A stretch of DNA of 64,000 nt from Rhynchopus sp. YZ270_cl-10. Lineage: Eukaryota > Euglenozoa > Diplonemea > Diplonemida > Diplonemidae. Below, in pieces: positions 36,311 through 49,589 of the stretch. The DNA lies in NCBI GenBank assembly GCA_964035575.1, contig OZ037861.1, forward strand, positions 1,364,001-1,428,000, in the 5' to 3' direction. The notes under the pieces were generated by a model. That model was not told the DNA's origin and searched no databases. It saw nothing but the letters and a program-made list of their open reading frames with translations. Position 1 is the stretch's first letter. Every line of letters starts with the position of its first letter. The translations under genes were made by a program, and so were the position numbers.

Positions 36311-36431
36311 ATGCTTTCTCTCCATCTTCTTTTCTTTGAAGGGGGTCTTTTGAAATGTACAGAGCACACATCAAAAATTTCCTTCATACCTCCGCAATGG
36401 TGAAAAAATTTTTAACGAAGGAGCCTAGTAA

Positions 36432-36513
36432 GGCGAGGTGGCCGAGTGGTCTAAGGCGCTACGTTCAGGTCGTAGTCTCTTCGGGGGCGTGAGTTCAAAC
36501 CTCACCCTCGTCA
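36432..36513 (+). tRNA. tRNA-Leu(CAG), intact
   Basis: Uninterrupted allele of the gene at 4025-5521. Class II, acceptor GGCGAGG/CCTCGTC, stem CTACG/CGTAG, loop TTCAGGT; empty target ACGTTCAG. Confidence 0.96.
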
Positions 36514-36590
36514 CTTTTTCTTCGTTGTGTGATCATCTAAAACCTATTTCCGCCCAAAGCTTGTTGTTTTATAGAAGCATCATAATTGTG

Positions 36591-36662
36591 GGGCTCTTAG
36601 CTCAGTGGAAGAGCGCCCGTTCCGCATACGGGAGGCCGAGAGTTCGAACCTCTCAGGGTCCA
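36591..36662 (+). tRNA. tRNA-Ala(CGC), C33, unit 2
   Basis: Counterpart of 5600-5671. Confidence 0.96.
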
Positions 36663-36736
36663 CAGTTTTTTTTCTGATTTGTTTCCTCCTGTGTAAATTG
36701 GTTCTCAGAGCTTTCACACCTTGCTCCCTAAAATGT

Positions 36737-36808
36737 GGCTGTTTAGCTCAGTGGTAGAGCACATCATCCGTAATGATGGGGTCGTGGGTTCAATCCCCAC
36801 AGCGGCCT
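36737..36808 (+). tRNA. tRNA-Thr(CGU), C33, unit 2
   Basis: Counterpart of 5749-5820. Confidence 0.95.
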
Positions 36809-36919
36809 AGGTTTTTTTCAGAGCTTTCCTTTCAGACCTTTACAACCTAACTTGGGGTTTGTGGGTTTGCGGTCACTGGTGCACACATGGCCTGTGGACG
36901 GGCAGGGGCAAAAAAAATT

Positions 36920-37249
36920 GGGTGCTTGCGTTGTGTGCTGGATCGGGACCACCAGTAAACTGGCAGCCCCACATCCAGTTCTAATTTTTGAAGTGTGAAA
37001 TAGAACGCAATCGGAAGATTAGTTTACACGAATGTAAGAATAATATCGTCATGGTAATATTCTGTACAGATTGTACGGGATTTACTATCATATGAGAGTA
37101 GTCCGTCGCAGGCCACATCGGGCCCGCAAACATGACCGGTCTTCACACAAAATTGTAAAAGAATTTTCTCAGAAGAAATGTCTTTTTCAAGTTTTTGTTG
37201 TTGCTGAACGAGTTGTTTGGTTTCGAAGTAGCACACTAACTTAGCACCC
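36920..37249 (-). ncRNA. RNA X, copy 1, unit 2
   Basis: Counterpart of 5928-6257 with a few substitutions near the middle (TTTCTTCTGAGAAAA against TTTTTTCCAAGGAAAA), which keep a short hairpin. Confidence 0.75.
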
Positions 37250-37272
37250 AAACATACAGCAAACATCGGAAT

Positions 37273-37310
37273 ACAAGACAGGGTCGTCTTGTTGGAGATG
37301 GGTCAGGGTC
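37273..37310 (-). promoter_or_regulatory. PSE-A of RNA X copy 1, unit 2
   Basis: Counterpart of 6281-6318, one change within it. Confidence 0.85.
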
Positions 37311-37359
37311 TGGACATCCTCAAAACCACACACCTAACACAACAGAAGAAAAGTAAAAA

Positions 37360-37478
37360 GGATTCAAGCACCCGGACTTCCCAGCTGGTCACCCACGCCA
37401 GTACTATCCAGGCCTGCTGGTGCTTAACTTCTCAAATCAGGCGGGATGAGGTGTATTCACCAGAGTATGGCCGAATCC
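37360..37478 (-). rRNA. 5S: 5S rRNA, unit 2
   Basis: Counterpart of 6368-6486. Confidence 0.97.
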
Positions 37479-37529
37479 AATAATAGGTCTGGATAGAAAA
37501 GCTGGGAAGACTTATTAACAGTCCGTATT

Positions 37530-37587
37530 TACCTGAGAAGTTAGACACCTCTAAGCCTGGATAGTACTGGCGTGGGTGACCAACTGG
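37530..37587 (+). pseudogene. 5S rRNA fragment, unit 2
   Basis: Counterpart of 6538-6595. Confidence 0.85.
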
Positions 37588-37687
37588 ATAAATACACCGA
37601 AAAATAGATTTAAATTGTCAGACCGGTTCTTAGCTGTGCGCATCCATAAAAAACTAAAAAAATACTTGCGTCAGAAAATCCTAGTGT

Positions 37688-37740
37688 GTTGTACCGTGGT
37701 CCGAAATTCTTTCGGTCCCGGGTTCAACACCTGAGACGAA
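37688..37740 (+). pseudogene. degraded tRNA-like sequence, unit 2
   Basis: Counterpart of 6681-6737. Confidence 0.4.
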
Positions 37741-37839
37741 TAATATATTTTGGTTTTTCCAGATTTTTCTCATTTTTTTGTCTCCTCACTCTTTCTGAGG
37801 ATCTTCAAAATTGTCAAAAGTGAGAAATTTTTGGGAAAA

Positions 37840-39295
37840 TGGCATATTTAGGGGCTCTTGAATCCATTATGAGGTCAGATGAATCAATCTGAGCATCACA
37901 CATATCCTAATAGACAAAATGTCCGTTTATCAAAATACCTGAAAATGCCTCTTTATCCTATCTAAGGATGTCAGAAACCCTCAAAAGTGCAAAAATCTTG
38001 GGAATACAGGGTTTTTGGGCCATTCTGAATCCATTGCGGGGTCGGACGATTTGATTGGAGCATCAGAAGTGTCCTAATCGGTAAAATGTCGCAAAATTGT
38101 GGGCAAAATGCCTTTATACCCTATCTAAGCAATTAGAATATGCTCGAAAATGCAAAAATCTTGGGTATATGGGGTTTTTGGGCACATCTGAGTTCATTGC
38201 GGGGTCGTACGATCAAATTAGAGCATCACATAATGTCTAGAATTTTACCTGTGTAACAAATACCTGTATTTTGGTGTAAAATGCATACAACCATATCTGA
38301 ATACCTCAAATGTGCACGAAAATGAAGAAATCTTGGGTATATAGGGTTTTTGGGCCAATCTGAGTCAATTGCGGGGTCGCACTATCAGATCCGAGCATCA
38401 CACAATACCTAGAATTTCAACTATGCAACAAACATGTCTATTTTGGGGAAAATGGCTTATAACCATATGTAAGTAGCTTAAAAATGCTCGAAAATGCAAA
38501 AATCTTGGGAATATGGGGTTTTTGGGCACATCTGAGTTCATTGCGGGGTCGTACGATCAGATCCGAGTATCACACAATGTCTAGAATTTCAAATATGCAA
38601 CAAACACCTGTATTTTGGTGTAAAATGCATATAACCATATCTGAATGTCTCAAATACGCACGAAAATGAAGAAATCCTGGGTATATAGGGTTTTTGGGCC
38701 AATCTGAGTCAATTGCGGGGTCGTACGATCAGATCCGAGTATCACACAATGTCTAGAATTTCAATTATGCAACAAACACCTGTATTTTGGGTAAAATGAC
38801 TAATAATCATATGGAAATGTCTCAAATATGCACGAAAATGCAAAAATCTTGGGTATATGGGGTTTTTGGGCACTTTTGAGTCAATTGCGGGGTCGCACGA
38901 TCAGATTAGAGCATCACATAATGTCTCAAATTTTACAGGTGCAACAAACACCTGTATTTTGGTGTAAAATGCATATAACCATATCTAAATACCTCATATA
39001 TGCACGAAAATGCATAAATCTTGGGAATATAGGGTTTTTGGGCCAATCTGAGTCAATTGCGGGGTTGCACGGTCAAATCCGAGTATCAGGCCCTCTCTAC
39101 AACTTAGCTGGTGCTCAAACATTGGGGTTACAGGCAAATTTACCTGTACACAGGCATATGACCTCTGTACGAACCTTATTTTCACTCTAAAATGCATTTT
39201 TCTTGGGTATACGGGGTATTTGAGCACATCTGAGTCAATTGCGGGGTCGTACGGTCAGATCCGAGCATCACACAATGTCTAACTGAGAAATATTT
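37840..39295. repeat. ~170-bp satellite S, minus orientation, unit 2
   Basis: Counterpart of 6840-8300, diverged by scattered substitutions. Confidence 0.8.
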
Positions 39296-39304
39296 TGAAA
39301 AAAG

Positions 39305-42300
39305 TCGATTTTTTGGTGAAAATATTTTTCACAGAAAATCGAATTTTACTATTAAGATTGGCTTTGGGCATGACCCAGTAAGGTTACTATGGGCCCCATG
39401 GGACATATACACCCGAATACCAGGCCGTATTTTCAAAAAGTTGATAATCCCAGTATATGGTATGGCCCTGTGGTACGAAATTTTTGGCCGAAAAAATCGA
39501 CCAAAAAATCGTCATTTTTGGGGGTCACGGTGACAAAAAGTTGCATTTTTTCACGAAAAATGGTCGGAATGTGACTTGAATGGGCTCTAATGGGTATATT
39601 ATGCACATAACATACCTAAATTATGTCGATATTTCACCGGCGGAGCCGAAAAAATCGATTTTCAGGGTGTGCAAAACTGTAAAAATGACGAAAATCGGAA
39701 AAATGACGATTTTTTGGTCAAAATATTTTTCACAGAAAATCGAATTTTACTATTAAGATTGGCTTTGGGCATGACCCAGTAAGGTTACTATGGGCCCCAT
39801 GGGACATATACACCCGAATACCAGGCCGTATTTTCAAAAAGTTGATAATCCCAGTATATGGTATGGCCCTGTGGTACGAAATTTTTGGCCGAAAAAATCG
39901 ACCAAAAAATCGTCATTTTTGGGGGTCACGGTGACAAAAAGTTGCATTTTTTCACGAAAAATGGTCGGAATGTGACTTGAATGGGCTCTAATGGGTATAT
40001 TATGCACATAACATACCTAAATTATGTCGATATTTCACCGGCGGAGCCGAAAAAATCGATTTTCAGGGTGTGCAAAACTGTAAAAATGACGAAAATCGGA
40101 AAAATGACGATTTTTTGGTCAAAATATTTTTCACAGAAAATCGAATTTTACTATTAAGATTGGCTTTGGGCATGACCCAGTAAGGTTACTATGGGCCCCA
40201 TGGGACATATACACCCGAATACCAGGCCGTATTTTCAAAAAGTTGATAATCCCAGTATATGGTATGGCCCTGTGGTACGAAATTTTTGGCCGAAAAAATC
40301 GACCAAAAAATCGTCATTTTTGGGGGTCACGGTGACAAAAAGTTGCATTTTTTCACGAAAAATGGTCGGAATGTGACTTGAATGGGCTCTAATGGGTATA
40401 TTATGCACATAACATACCTAAATTATGTCGATATTTCACCGGCGGAGCCGAAAAAATCGATTTTCAGGGTGTGCAAAACTGTAAAAATGACGAAAATCGG
40501 AAAAATGACGATTTTTTGGTCAAAATATTTTTCACAGAAAATCGAATTTTACTATTAAGATTGGCTTTGGGCATGACCCAGTAAGGTTACTATGGGCCCC
40601 ATGGGACATATACACCCGAATACCAGGCCGTATTTTCAAAAAGTTGATAATCCCAGTATATGGTATGGCCCTGTGGTACGAAATTTTTGGCCGAAAAAAT
40701 CGACCAAAAAATCGTCATTTTTGGGGGTCACGGTGACAAAAAGTTGCATTTTTTCACGAAAAATGGTCGGAATGTGACTTGAATGGGCTCTAATGGGTAT
40801 ATTATGCACATAACATACCTAAATTATGTCGATATTTCACCGGCGGAGCCGAAAAAATCGATTTTCAGGGTGTGCAAAACTGTAAAAATGACGAAAATCG
40901 GAAAAATGACGATTTTTTGGTCAAAATATTTTTCACAGAAAATCGAATTTTACTATTAAGATTGGCTTTGGGCATGACCCAGTAAGGTTACTATGGGCCC
41001 CATGGGACATATACACCCGAATACCAGGCCGTATTTTCAAAAAGTTGATAATCCCAGTATATGGTATGGCCCTGTGGTACGAAATTTTTGGCCGAAAAAA
41101 TCGACCAAAAAATCGTCATTTTTGGGGGTCACGGTGACAAAAAGTTGCATTTTTTCACGAAAAATGGTCGGAATGTGACTTGAATGGGCTCTAATGGGTA
41201 TATTATGCACATAACATACCTAAATTATGTCGATATTTCACCGGCGGAGCCGAAAAAATCGATTTTCAGGGTGTGCAAAACTGTAAAAATGACGAAAATC
41301 GGAAAAATGACGATTTTTTGGTGAAAATATTTTTCACAGAAAATCGAATTTTACTATTAAGATTGGCTTTGGGCATGACCCAGTAAGGTTACTATGGGCC
41401 CCATGGGACATATACACCCGAATACCAGGCCGTATTTTCAAAAAGTTGATAATCCCAGTATATGGTATGGCCCTGTGGTACGAAATTTTTGGCCGAAAAA
41501 ATCGACCAAAAAATCGTCATTTTTGGGGGTCACGGTGACAAAAAGTTGCATTTTTTCACGAAAAATGGTCGGAATGTGACTTGAATGGGCTCTAATGGGT
41601 ATATTATGCACATAACATACCTAAATTATGTCGATATTTCACCGGCGGAGCCGAAAAAATCGATTTTCAGGGTGTGCAAAACTGTAAAAATGACGAAAAT
41701 CGGAAAAATGACGATTTTTTGGTCAAAATATTTTTCACAGAAAATCGAATTTTACTATTAAGATTGGCTTTGGGCATGACCCAGTAAGGTTACTATGGGC
41801 CCCATGGGACATATACACCCGAATACCAGGCCGTATTTTCAAAAAGTTGATAATCCCAGTATATGGTATGGCCCTGTGGTACGAAATTTTTGGCCGAAAA
41901 AATCGACCAAAAAATCGTCATTTTTGGGGGTCACGGTGACAAAAAGTTGCATTTTTTCACGAAAAATGGTCGGAATGTGACTTGAATGGGCTCTAATGGG
42001 TATATTATGCACATAACATACCTAAATTATGTCGATATTTCACCGGCGGAGCCGAAAAAATCGATTTTCAGGGTGTGCAAAACTGTAAAAATGACGAAAA
42101 TCGGAAAAATGACGATTTTTTGGTCAAAATATTTTTCACAGAAAATCGAATTTTACTATTAAGATTGGCTTTGGGCATGACCCAGTAAGGTTACTATGGG
42201 CCCCATGGGACATATACACCCGAATACCAGGCCGTATTTTCAAAAAGTTGATAATCCCAGTATATGGTATGGCCCTGTGGTACGAAATTTTTGGCCGAAA

Positions 42301-42895
42301 AAATCGACCAAAAAATCGTCATTTTTGGGGGTCACGGTGACAAAAAGTTGCATTTTTTCACGAAAAATGGTCGGAATGTGACTTGAATGGGCTCTAATGG
42401 GTATATTATGCACATAACATACCTAAATTATGTCGATATTTCACCGGCGGAGCCGAAAAAATCGATTTTCAGGGTGTGCAAAACTGTAAAAATGACGAAA
42501 ATCGGAAAAATGACGATTTTTTGGTGAAAATATTTTTCACAGAAAATCGAATTTTACTATTAAGATTGGCTTTGGGCATGACCCAGTAAGGTTACTATGG
42601 GCCCCATGGGACATATACACCCGAATACCAGGCCGTATTTTCAAAAAGTTGATAATCCCAGTATATGGTATGGCCCTGTGGTACGAAATTTTTGGCCGAA
42701 AAAATCGACCAAAAAATCGTCATTTTTGGGGGTCACGGTGACAAAAAGTTGCATTTTTTCACGAAAAATGGTCGGAATGTGACTTGAATGGGCTCTAATG
42801 GGTATATTATGCACATAACATACCTAAATTATGTCGATATTTCACCGGCGGAGCCGAAAAAATCGATTTTCAGGGTGTGCAAAACTGTAAAAATC
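39305..42895. repeat. 401-bp satellite, 9 monomers, unit 2
   Basis: One monomer fewer than unit 1; the G/C variable site reads G C C C C G C C G here against G C C G C C C G C G in unit 1. Confidence 0.97.
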
Positions 42896-45800
42896 ACCAA
42901 AATCCCAAAAATCACGATTTTTTTTCAAAAATATTTTTTTCAAAAAAATCGATTTTAAAATATTGGTTTGGCTTGTGCGGGGACCTGAATCTGGGGCAAC
43001 ATACCCTGTGGGACATACTGGGCCCGATGCAAGGCCGATTTTTCAAAAATATGGTTGCCCCGGTAGACGGTATGGCCCTGCAGGTCAGTGCATCGGGCCA
43101 AAAATCATGAAAAAATCATGATTTTGGGGTCTGGCACCCCATGGGCACATATATCTGGGGGTGTGAAATATGCATGGAATCGACCGATTGGGGGTGTTAT
43201 AGGTCCTGGGGGCCCACATGGGCCATATTTCACGCTATTGGGTCACGGGAAAGTGATTTTGACATTTTTTCATCGATTTTAGCTGTGAGAACCCTTCAAA
43301 AACACTGATTTTGGGGTGTTTCTGAGACGGTACGCTATACCCAGGGTCATATTAGGTATTAGTCCGGTCGACTTTTTGAAAAAACGACCCCGCAATGGAC
43401 TCAGGGGTGCCAGATAGTGTATATGCACCAGAATGGATTCACGGGAAAAGTCAAAATTGGGTGTCAGATACATGCTGCCATAAGTGACGAATTTCAAAAG
43501 TTGAGATTTTTCGAAAATCAGGGTTCAGTACACGCTGTACCCAATCCTGGGGGCCAAAATTTTCAACTTTTTGAAAAAACGGGCGGTATATGGCCCTAAA
43601 GTGTCAAAATGAGTTAATTGCGACCTCGGACGGCCTCCGGAGATGAGTAGAAGTTTATTTACTGAAAAAAAAAGTCAAAACACAGGCAAAATCCCACCTT
43701 CCACAGGTACAGTCAAAACTTTTATCCAGATCTCATGTTTTTTCAAAAAATTTTAAATTGTTTTTATGACTAACACCTCCGAAATTTTTCCTGATAAGAT
43801 GGAATATGGTCCTGTCGTAGTATGCAGTGTGTTTGCAGGCAAAAATTTGCATTTTCTCGCCCCAGACATTTTTTTATACATAAAAGTGCATAAAGGGACC
43901 CCTGACCCCAAAATCCGGGTTCCAGCTTTTTGAAGGGGTCACCCTACAGGCCACCTCAAAAAGTTGGCCCGTAGGGCCAACTTTTTGAAAAAACGGGGTT
44001 GCGATGTGTCCTGGGGGCCCGAAGGGCCCCCAGGACACATCGCTGGGAAAAAAATATTAGGTTTTTTGGGGTCTATATAGGGTTGCTGTGGGGGTCACAT
44101 GGCCGAAAAATGGCCATTTTTGGCCTATTTTTGGCCATTTTTTTAAGGTAAAAAATCCACTTTTTTTTTGTACATCCCCTTGCCCCCGGTAAAATTTACC
44201 AAACATATGGCCCTGTTGGACATACTGGGCCCATGAGTCGGTCGCTGGATCACCAAACTAGTTGCCCTATTTGCTAAAATCATGTTTTCAGGGTCAAAAA
44301 TAGGGTGTTTTTTAGGGTCAAAAATAGGGTGTTTTTCAGGGGTATGTTAACCACGTATGTGTCTTAGGGACCAAATTTTCCAGGAATGTGAACCAATCGG
44401 GTCGCAATGGGTCCAGGGGGCCCGGAGGGCCCCCATTCAGGGAAAATTTGCAACAATCCTGGGCAATGCTGGGGGCCGATAGGGTGTGCCTATACACGTG
44501 TTTTTACGTGTTTTTGGGCACTTTTCAGGATTTTCGAAAATTTTTGCAACACCAAAATCAAAAATTTCGGTCTAGGAGGCCCATATCTGGAAAAAATCGA
44601 TATTCCAATGGCCTCATTGGGACATATTGGGCCCAGGACCCTATTTTCAGGTCCCAGGAAAAGCCAAAACAATAAAAAAAATAGCTCAGGCGACCCCCAA
44701 AAATAGGCGAAAAACAGCCATTTTTAGGGTGTTTTTTTGGGGTATTTTTACACACACAAATTGTTTACCATAGCACACCCCCAGGCTGCCTCAAAATTTT
44801 ATCTTTATTTGATTTTTCCAACCCACATAGGGGTATTGGAGGCACAACTTTCACCAAGCCTGGGGAATTCGGCACTGCACACACACAACTGAAAAAGGCA
44901 AAAATCACCTGTTTTTCAAGGTGTCGCAGGGTAAATGTTGTTCCTTAAAAACCAAATTTTTTCTAAAAAATCGGCCCTGCGGGTGAAAAAACGACACTAT
45001 GGGGGGTATTCCAGGGTGTGGGGGCCCCAAAAATCCGGTTTAAGACCACGAGAGGGTCCGAATACACACCTGAGAAGGTCCCGGGGAGTAAAAAAATGGC
45101 CATTTTTGGGGGGTCAAAATCTCACTTTTTGGGGGGATGTTTGTATACCCAGTACCGACCCACTAGCTGGGATGCCCAACTTTTCGCGAATATGGGGGCC
45201 CGTAGGGCCCCCGGGGCCCAGGGGGCCCAAAATATCGTGTTGCAGATGCCAGGAGAACATGTTTCAATATTTTGGATACATTTTTCCATAAGGTCATTTT
45301 CAAAAGCACTGATTTTAGGGGTATTGAGCGAGGTACCCATACCCATGGGTTATCCTATATATTAGTTTTCACTCGGATGTGAAAAAACGATGTCGCAATG
45401 GATTCAGGGGGCCCAAATAGGGTATATGGCCCAGGAAATTTTCAAAAAGTTGACCCAACCAGGTATACAGGCATACAAGCCGGTAGGTCAACAGATAGGG
45501 TGTTTTCCGCACCCAAAATATGGGGTCATGACCATGTGGGTCAGACCTGAATTGATAAATGTTTCGCACAGGTTTTCGCGAATACCCCCTCTATTCCGAA
45601 TGCGCTACAAGAGTTTTAAATTTTTGGCTATTTAGATTCACTTTTAAAAACAAAATGGGTCTCCAGAACACACATGAGGTTCACATGTACCTCTACAGAA
45701 ACCTTGGTTTTGGTCGGATTTTGAGGCCAATTTTTGGGTTCCCACCAATTTCCTAGGGTATACTGGGATATTGCCCGTGTGTCCAAAAGTGATTTTTGGG

Positions 45801-45931
45801 GCCTTAGGACCCCGGAGAATCCATTTAACGGTCGTTTTTGCACCGGAAAGACCTATCTAGTACCCAAAAATCGAATTTTCATATTTTTGAAAAAGTGACC
45901 AAAAATCGACTTTTTTTGGTAACATTGTATG
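42896..45931. repeat. palindrome-rich non-coding block, unit 2
   Basis: Copy of 12305-15340, including perfect inverted repeats at 43956-43988 and 44001-44043. No gene seen. Confidence 0.6.
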
Positions 45932-46506
45932 GCATAAATTATTCTACATAATGTGTGATGCTTGAATAAAAACTTACGACCCCATAATGTACTCGGAACT
46001 CACCCATGTAATTGTTGAGAAAAAAAAACTTTCCGAAAAAATGAAATTTCAACCCGAATATGCACATTTGGGTCATTTTACGGCTATGTAGGTCATTTTG
46101 TATGTGTTTTTCGATTATATAGGTGATTAGGATATGTGTGATGCTCAGATTAAATCGTAAGACCCCGCAATTGACTCAAATGTGCCCAAAAACCCTATAT
46201 ACCCAAGATTATTAACTTTTCCAGCATATTGGACATCCTTAGGTATGGTTATAAGCCATGATACGGCTATTGCTGGAAAAATAGCCGTAAATTGTGGTTG
46301 GTATTGATTTCAGAAATTATGTGATGCTTAGATCATGCCATAGACGCTTTTAATGGATTCATATGAGCTCATACTACCCATATACCCCTTCAGAAGCCCC
46401 TTTTGACTCTTATGAATATCCTTATATAGGCTTCCACTTGTGCAGAACCTTCTCAGTGTACAAGATGTTAGGTACAAAAAAACCATCATATTTTTTACAC
46501 TACTGG

Positions 46507-46516
46507 CATGCTTCCC
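46507..46516 (+). promoter_or_regulatory. PSE-B of SL gene 1, unit 2
   Basis: Copy of 15916-15925. Confidence 0.88.
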
Positions 46517-46557
46517 AGGACACGTCTGTACTCAGAACGTTGTAGAGAAAAAAGGCA

Positions 46558-46669
46558 ACCAACGATTTCTAAAGCTACAGTTTCTGTACTTCATTGGTAT
46601 GGAAGCATGAAGATTATATTCTTCTCACACAACTTTGTCAAACATGGCCAGTCTCGAAAGAGACTGGCC
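46558..46669 (+). ncRNA. SL: spliced leader RNA gene 1, unit 2
   Basis: Copy of 15967-16078; exon 46558-46596. Confidence 0.95.
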
Positions 46670-46941
46670 TTTTTTACGTTAGCATGATCGTCTTGTGCAC
46701 AAGAAGCAAACCCAAAAACACACACGATTCACACATGACATAACACACAAGTGCTTACTGCACCCCATTTTTATATCGCCTGCAAAACCATATTTGTGAC
46801 ACTTGTTCCCCTTCAGAAGCCACTGTTGACTCTGTCGAATATCCTTCTGTAGGATCACACTTAAGGATATTTTTATGTAGAACCTTCACAGTGACCAAGA
46901 TGTCAGGTACGAAAAAGCAACCGTATTATAGACATTGGCAG

Positions 46942-46951
46942 AAGGCTTCCC
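46942..46951 (+). promoter_or_regulatory. PSE-B of SL gene 2, unit 2
   Basis: Copy of 16351-16360. Confidence 0.85.
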
Positions 46952-46992
46952 AGAACAAGTGGGTACCTAGAACATTGTAGAGAAAAAGGGCA

Positions 46993-47103
46993 ACCAACGA
47001 TTTCTAAAGCTACAGTTTCTGTACTTCATTGGTATGGAAGCATGAAGATTATTCTTCTCACACAACTTTGTCAAAACATGGCCAGTTTCGAAAGAGACTG
47101 GCC
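46993..47103 (+). ncRNA. SL: spliced leader RNA gene 2, unit 2
   Basis: Copy of 16402-16512. Confidence 0.95.
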
Positions 47104-47360
47104 TTTTTTACGTTAACATCACCTTGTGCAAACCCAAAAAACACACATGATTCCCATGTTCTTCGAATATTTTGGTGATTAGGATATGTGTAATGCTCAG
47201 ATTAAATTGTACGACCACGCAATTGACTCAAATGAGCCCAAATATCCCGTATTCCCAAGATTTTTGGACTTTCGAGCACATTGGGCATCCTTAGGTATGT
47301 TTATAAGCCACTCTACGGCTATGTTAGAAAAAAAACCCACCATAATAATGATACATATGG

Positions 47361-47370
47361 CATGATTCCC
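47361..47370 (+). promoter_or_regulatory. PSE-B of SL gene 3, unit 2
   Basis: Copy of 16770-16779. Confidence 0.83.
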
Positions 47371-47411
47371 AGAACATGTTGGCACTTAGAACATTGTAGA
47401 GAAAAAGGGCA

Positions 47412-47522
47412 ACCAACGATTTCTAAAGCTACAGTTTCTGTACTTCATTGGTATGGAAGCATGAAGATTATTCTTCTCACACAACTTTGTCAAAACATGG
47501 CCAGTTTCGAAAGAGACTGGCC
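47412..47522 (+). ncRNA. SL: spliced leader RNA gene 3, unit 2
   Basis: Copy of 16821-16931. Confidence 0.95.
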
Positions 47523-47605
47523 TTTTTTACGTTAACACGATCGTCTTGTGCACAAGAAGCAAAAAAAACCCACACAACAACAGCAGAAGTTTAGAACCAC
47601 ATTCA

Positions 47606-47643
47606 GACCCTGACCCAACTCCAACAAGGGGCCCCTGTCTTGT
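47606..47643 (+). promoter_or_regulatory. PSE-A of U6, unit 2
   Basis: Copy of 17015-17052. Confidence 0.85.
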
Positions 47644-47666
47644 CAACCACCTTGTGCATATATACT

Positions 47667-47771
47667 GGACCCCAGAAATGGGACATCCGTTAAAATTGGA
47701 TCGATACAGAGAAGATTAGCATGGTCCCTGCGCAAGGATGACACGCATTAATCGAGAAAGTATCAACTTTT
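47667..47771 (+). ncRNA. U6: U6 snRNA, unit 2
   Basis: Copy of 17076-17180. Confidence 0.96.
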
Positions 47772-47817
47772 TTTTTGTCCCCCGGATCACACGTATTTTT
47801 TACACTGGTGTCTTCTT

Positions 47818-47827
47818 CATGCTTCCC
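47818..47827 (+). promoter_or_regulatory. orphan PSE-B, unit 2
   Basis: Copy of 17227-17236. Confidence 0.5.
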
Positions 47828-47940
47828 AGACCAACACATATGTGCAGACATGCCCATCACCCACAGGTGGCAAGTGGCAGGCTGCAGTAACCCATTGAAA
47901 TATTGGTTTCAAAAAACGACCATATGCTTTATGCTACTGG

Positions 47941-47950
47941 CATGCTTCCC
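47941..47950 (+). promoter_or_regulatory. PSE-B of SL gene 4, unit 2
   Basis: Copy of 17350-17359. Confidence 0.88.
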
Positions 47951-47991
47951 TGAGCATATACATGTCGAAAGCTGTGTAGAGAAAAAGAGCA

Positions 47992-48102
47992 ACCAACGAT
48001 TTCTAAAGCTACAGTTTCTGTACTTCATTGGTATGGAAGCATGAAGATTACTCTTCTCACACAACTTTGTCAAAACATGGCCGGTTTCGAAAGAGACTGG
48101 CC
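47992..48102 (+). ncRNA. SL: spliced leader RNA gene 4, unit 2
   Basis: Copy of 17401-17511. Confidence 0.95.
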
Positions 48103-48199
48103 TTTTTTACGTTAGCATGATTGTCTTTGTGTGTCTTTGTGCAAAGCAAAAAAAAAAAAAACACACACAAGAAGTGAGGATCTTCAAAACCACGTTTTT

Positions 48200-48236
48200 G
48201 ACCTGACCCACCTCCAACTAGACAACCCTGTCTTGT
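48200..48236 (+). promoter_or_regulatory. PSE-A of 7SL, unit 2
   Basis: Copy of 17609-17645. Confidence 0.85.
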
Positions 48237-48259
48237 ATTCCGACAATATGGTATCTATT

Positions 48260-48575
48260 GAGCCGGGATGTGTTGGCTGCATCCTGAAACCCCTAGCTTC
48301 TGGGGGGGCAAGCTTCTCCAGAACTGGGCACTCTTTGAGGTGGACCAAAGGCACCTTCAACTTCTGTGTTGATGTGTTGTCCGTGTTAGTCTACTGTCCT
48401 GTTTGCGGCCTTGGTGTAAACCAGGGCAACAATCAGAGTGAAATGGGGTGAACCGGGCCAGGCTGGTCTCACAGAGCAGCTCATAACTCCTGCAGTGGAC
48501 AGTTCAAGGATCGCAGCACAGAGCAGAGTGAGGGTGTTTCCAACTCAATGGCTTGAACTGGAGAAGCGTTTCTTT
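48260..48575 (+). ncRNA. 7SL: 7SL (SRP) RNA, unit 2
   Basis: Copy of 17669-17984. Confidence 0.93.
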
Positions 48576-48686
48576 TTTACATTTTTCCATGTGAACATTG
48601 TTTCCACATCACCATACACATGTGTTGTTGATACACCCCACCACGTTGCCCAGACCATTCCTACCCACATTATTCACCACAAGTGG

Positions 48687-48696
48687 CATGTTTACC
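48687..48696 (+). promoter_or_regulatory. PSE-B of SL gene 5, unit 2
   Basis: Copy of 18096-18105. Confidence 0.8.
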
Positions 48697-48737
48697 AGCA
48701 CATGTTGGTGCTTAGAGCAATGTTAAGAAAAAGGGCA

Positions 48738-48849
48738 ACCAACGATTTCTAAAGCTACAGTTTCTGTACTTCATTGGTATGGAAGCATGAAGATTATATT
48801 CTTCTCACACAACTTTGTCAAACATGGCCAGCCTCGAAAGAGACTGGCC
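48738..48849 (+). ncRNA. SL: spliced leader RNA gene 5, unit 2
   Basis: Copy of 18147-18258. Confidence 0.92.
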
Positions 48850-48923
48850 TTTTTTATGTCACCATGAGAAAAAACATTCACACATATGATGCATGTACAA
48901 AGTGCACAGGTGTGTGTGTGTGT

Positions 48924-48961
48924 CACCCTGACCCACCTCCAACAAGACAACCCTGTCTTGT
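48924..48961 (+). promoter_or_regulatory. PSE-A of RNA X copy 2, unit 2
   Basis: Copy of 18333-18370. Confidence 0.85.
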
Positions 48962-48984
48962 TTTCCCATACTCTCCCTATGTTT

Positions 48985-49306
48985 GGGTGCTAAGTTAGTG
49001 TGCTACTTCGAAACCAAACAACTCGTTCAGCAACAGCTAAAACTTGAAAAGACCTTTCTTATCAGAAAATTCTTTACAATTTTTATGATGTGTCCTGCTG
49101 TGGGCCTGATATGGCCCAAGGCGGAACCACTTTCATATGATGTAAATCCCGTACGTTCGTACAGAATATTACCCATGATGATTATTCTTACATTAGCGTG
49201 TAACACTAATTCTGACTGCGTTCTATTTCACACTTCAAATATTAGAACTGGATGTGGGGCTGCCAGTTTACTGGTGGTCCCGATCCAGCACACAACGCAA
49301 GCACCC
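48985..49306 (+). ncRNA. RNA X, copy 2, unit 2
   Basis: Copy of 18394-18715. Confidence 0.75.
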
Positions 49307-49589
49307 TTTTTTATATTACCCCACCCAGTACCCCCCCTGTGTCTGTGTTGTTGCCTAAAAAAGCATCACCTTTTACAGGCTTCCTTGTGGGGAGTGTTCG
49401 GTCAAGTGATAGTGATGAAGAAGGACAGGGGCGAGTTTTCTCGTGAAATGCTTTGAAGCCTCTGACATTGAGAGGCTCGCTCCGACCTCTGTTTTTAATA
49501 ACCCTTACCGGTAACCACTGTGTATGTATGGTATGTATGGTATGTATGATATGTTGCCTTTGTGTGTTTGTTTTTGTTTTGTTAAAAAA